A DNA stretch of 64,000 nt, from contig JAQFVV010012418.1 of the NCBI GenBank assembly GCA_028023455.1, positions 6,321,244 to 6,385,243 of the forward strand. The letters run 5' to 3'. The notes beneath the pieces are model-generated. The model was given only the letters and a program-made list of their open reading frames with translations. It was not told the DNA's origin and did not search any database. Source of the DNA: Epiperipatus broadwayi. Lineage: Eukaryota > Onychophora > Udeonychophora > Euonychophora > Peripatidae. The stretch's first letter is position 1. Every line of letters starts with the position of its first letter. Shown here one piece after another: positions 60,809 to 64,000 of this stretch. The translations under genes were made by a program, and so were the position numbers.

Positions 60809-62518
60809 GTGAGTAATGCATTTATTTAAATATGTGCTTTTTAAAAATCTATCTATGTTAGAATCTACCTAGAATTTTTAACTTTAATGTATAATTTTAT
60901 TAGCAATGAAGAAAATATGATGAATACAAAAGTGATTAATGAAAAATAAAAATAATTGTTGCAAAAGAATAAGATTTTTTTTTATTAAACATAAACATTA
61001 CAACAATTACGAAAATTATACTTGGCTTCTACTTGATTAATTACAGAAGCAATGATTATTTGGTAGCTGTAGGTGACCTAAAATAAACCTATTTATCATT
61101 ATAAAAAATATTGATAAATAATTTTTAAATCTATTGTAATTTGAGCATTTGTTTGACTAATAAGAATGGTTGTCTTAAAAATAGTGGTGCCTGCCAATGT
61201 TTATATGAGATCAACTATTTAATAAATATGTAAATGCAAATGACTGTTTACTTAAAATTTATTTATTGAATAATTTATGTTTATACAAAATTTTTAATTG
61301 CTTATCTTTTTGTCTTTCTGAGAAAAAATAAGTAATGAAAGAGATTCCTAAGACATTTAATTATTTTAATAATCTTTTAAATCCCCCCCCCCCCCCCATA
61401 TTAGATACCTAGGATATGTCCTATTTTTTCAATAACTTAGATGAGAACATTGCTTTTATAAACATATTGTCTAATTTCAATATTTTGTTACTTTGTTAGA
61501 TTTTATAACATTTAAATATTGAGTTAAAAGAATAATAATAATTTTTTTTTTACTTTAAAATTTAGACAAAAATATAAACAACAAAATCACTTTATGTTAA
61601 TGTTGTTTATTAATTTTATAGAGAAACCAAATAAATTATTTGAATGTAAGAGTAATTTTTTGATAATGTTTTCCCATTAGGTTTATTTTTCTGAAGAGAT
61701 TAACATTTACGGTATCACTCTAGCATTTGATATAAAAATAGCTTTTCCTTATGTAAAGTCAGCTATTTTGGTGCCTAGAAGATCATATGTCAAGTAATTC
61801 CCTCCCTTTAAAACTTTTTTAAATTCTGAAAATCTATTTTTTCTTATTTTTAACTCTCTTCTAATTAAACTATTACTATATCATTCTGTCACTGCTAACA
61901 CATTCCTCTTTAATTCTAATAACTTTTCAATATATTTTTTGTTCTCATCATAAAAACCTAAATAAAAAACAAAATATATCTACCTCTTTTTTCCATTCTC
62001 CATGCAGCTTATCAGATTACTCTTTATTCTATTGTCCAAAAATAAATGCTCTTTTTTAATATTCCTCTTATTTCTCATATCTACAATCCAAATTCCTATC
62101 ACATTAGTGATATTCTTTTTAAATCCAAAGCATTCTTGCTCCAAATATTAATACGTTTCCTTAATATTTTTTACTATTTCATATATGTTGTTGAGGAGTG
62201 CCAAAGCACGAAATCATGGTCAGAGGTTTGGGGGAGGGTCCTGACAGATATTTTAAATGCTTTCTCTAGCTAAGCATTTATCATAAAGCTTGTTGAGGAA
62301 TTGGCAATCCTCATTGTTTATAACTTACAAGCTTAAGAGAATAGGGTCATGTGATCTATAACTCTTATTTTGACTATTTATGTTTTTATTTCTTTGTAAT
62401 TTTTCATAATTCTTATTCTTTTCCCAAAACCAATATATTTACCATATTTCTCACTCTTTGTAATTATGGATCTAAAATGTATTTTCTATACATCTATTCC
62501 ACTTTTTAAATATAAGTA
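60809..62518. other. Intron sequence, no gene recognised
   Basis: Includes a run of about 15 C at 61383-61397. From 61790 to 62200 the + strand is pyrimidine-rich, like the - strand LINE at 21-25 kb, and might be an old LINE piece, but no motif could be read. The frame at 62046-62273 is not recognised. Confidence 0.35.
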
Positions 62519-63468
62519 CACCTGGGTCTCGTTTTATGCGGATTATTTTAATACGATTTTGAAGTTATGCGATTCATATTTCTTCTTAATATCTTTCATA
62601 TTTCACTATAGTTATTAGATATCAAGAAATGTAAATTATTAATAACTTATTTTGAAGTGAAATACTTTTTTTTCTTCAAAAAATATAACGTTATATTAAT
62701 AGCAACTAATGTGACTATGGCCTGAAGCTGTATTTAGAACTTAGTTTCTATGTAAATAACCTATTTATATTAATGAGTAAATAATAATAATAGATTTATA
62801 CTTACATATAAAAATATCACAATAAATATTCAAAAAATTTAAACTTTTAAAACGAATTATATTATATATAACAGAAATAAATAATCTTTTCGATTTTTAA
62901 AATAAAAAATGAAGATTTTATAAACTGAAAATAATCTTTCTAATGATAATGTTTTGATTGCGATATAATTTTTTTAATATAGAAAAAACCATTAACACAG
63001 CACAAGACTAAAAATGGCACTAGTTGTACATCACATCATGAATAAAAATAAAGTGGCTTAACAGTTTTCTTCGCATAATTGCTGAGAGATTCTTGACTTC
63101 ATTTAAGGAGAAGCCACAATACATCACATCGAATCTGATTTCTTACCAGTTTACAAACGAATGCTAGTGGTAATGATTAAAATATATATGAAAAATGTAA
63201 AATGAAATACTGTAGTAATAAAAAAAGTTTGTCTTGTATTAATATTTTTCAAATATTTGAAATTTTTTATTAGGCATACTTTATTTGCTTATTTTTTTAA
63301 TGCAAATTTTAAAGTAATTTTTCTGTCTTGCTTTGCTTTTATGCAAATTCTGAAATTTACAGCACCTATCCCCTATTTTTCAAGGTAAATTAAGTCTATT
63401 TTTTTGCGATTTTTTTTAATGCGGGTTTTTTGTGGAATCTATCTACCGCATAAAACGAGACCCAGGTG
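62519..63468. mobile_element. Tigger/pogo-like non-autonomous DNA transposon
   Basis: The left end CACCTGGGTCTCGTTTTATG and right end CATAAAACGAGACCCAGGTG are exact inverted repeats of at least 22 bp. They are flanked by TA at 62517-62518 and 63469-63470. The subterminal GTTTTATGCGG style resembles Tigger elements. No transposase ORF. A block at 63081-63130 matches the 3' end of the LINE at 20955-25190. Confidence 0.9.
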
Positions 63469-63470
63469 TA

Positions 63471-64000
63471 TATAGAAATAAATTTTTGTTATTAACTTTG
63501 TGTACTATACATTTTTTAAGCCCTTAGATTTTCTCTTCAAATAATATAATTAAACTCTGTCTATACTAAACAATTTTCATATATGACAGACTTCTAAACA
63601 ATTTTAATTTCTTTCATTAAAAAAAGTCCATCTCATCTTTTTAAAATATTTTCAGTTCACAATTTACCATTCATTGGTAAAAATAATTAATATTTTATAA
63701 TCAATTAACAAAAAAAAGAATCTGTATATAAATACTAATTATATTTAAAGGCAAGAAATAAAATAATTAAACATATTTAATACTTTTATAAGGCTCTAAC
63801 CTTAGTACATTGCGCTTAATAAGAATTAATATTTAAACATATTTAAATACACATTATGCATATATACATTGTAATAGTACAAAAAATAGGGAATGAACCT
63901 GGTATGATGGAAAAATCATCATCATCAACTCCAAGTCAAAATCTCAAATTTAAAAATACAAAATATATAATGAGGAATGAGCCTGAGAGATCAACACAAC
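63471..64000. other. Intron sequence to the window end, nothing seen
   Basis: AT-rich; no exon or element recognised. The next integrin exon should lie beyond this. Confidence 0.4.

Noticed and set aside
61383-61397. Run of about 15 C
   Set aside because: Simple homopolymer; noted only, as similar C or G runs occur at 15531, 19371, 23099, 28845 and 32026.
1-64000. CRISPR arrays, bacterial operons, rRNA genes
   Set aside because: None seen; introns, pol III boxes and eukaryotic transposons show a nuclear animal genome.

Overview
The window is a very AT-rich stretch of an invertebrate animal nuclear genome. It has short exons with GT-AG introns of 4 to 19 kb, long A/T and TA runs, and transposable elements of almost every eukaryotic class. 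The species cannot be fixed from the sequence. The element mix (RTE, esterase-type LINE, Ty3/gypsy, Penelope-like, Buster-like hAT, mariner, Tigger-like, tRNA-derived SINEs) fits an arthropod or another invertebrate with a large, transposon-filled genome.

The one host gene I can support is an integrin beta subunit on the + strand. Six exons (17657-17729, 26327-26408, 45112-45218, 51907-52038, 56292-56406, 60635-60808) have matching splice phases. They read continuously from I-EGF2 through I-EGF3, I-EGF4 and the beta-tail domain. The 5' part (PSI, beta-I, hybrid, I-EGF1) was not found in the 17.6 kb upstream, and the transmembrane/cytoplasmic exon lies beyond base 64000.

1-3400: a broken Ty3/gypsy-type retroelement read on the - strand, with a gag-like coiled-coil ORF, integrase C-terminal pieces and a five-copy 32-bp array. 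5139-7993: a 5'-truncated RTE LINE with one apparent frameshift and a TGA-repeat tail. 10109-11723: a Buster-like hAT with an exact 8-bp target duplication. 20527-20767 and 43092-43351: two copies of a foldback element. 20955-25190: a decayed LINE on the - strand whose first ORF is an SGNH esterase. 26677-27593: two SINE-like copies head to head around a possible GIY-YIG fragment. 28842-29736: a deleted mariner. 35179-35499: a Penelope-like GIY-YIG nuclease fragment. 37797-40466: a second Buster-like hAT with an exact 8-bp target duplication. 49050-49260 and 53760-54400: RTE remnants. 52963-53103: a tRNA-Glu-derived SINE with a 13-bp target duplication. 55747-56005: a MITE with 66-bp inverted arms. 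62519-63468: a Tigger-like non-autonomous element. The rest is AT-rich sequence in which I see no gene.

All elements after 17657 lie in introns of the integrin gene as far as it can be traced. No prokaryotic feature, CRISPR array or functional tRNA/rRNA gene was seen. All protein-family assignments come from motif reading, not database searches.
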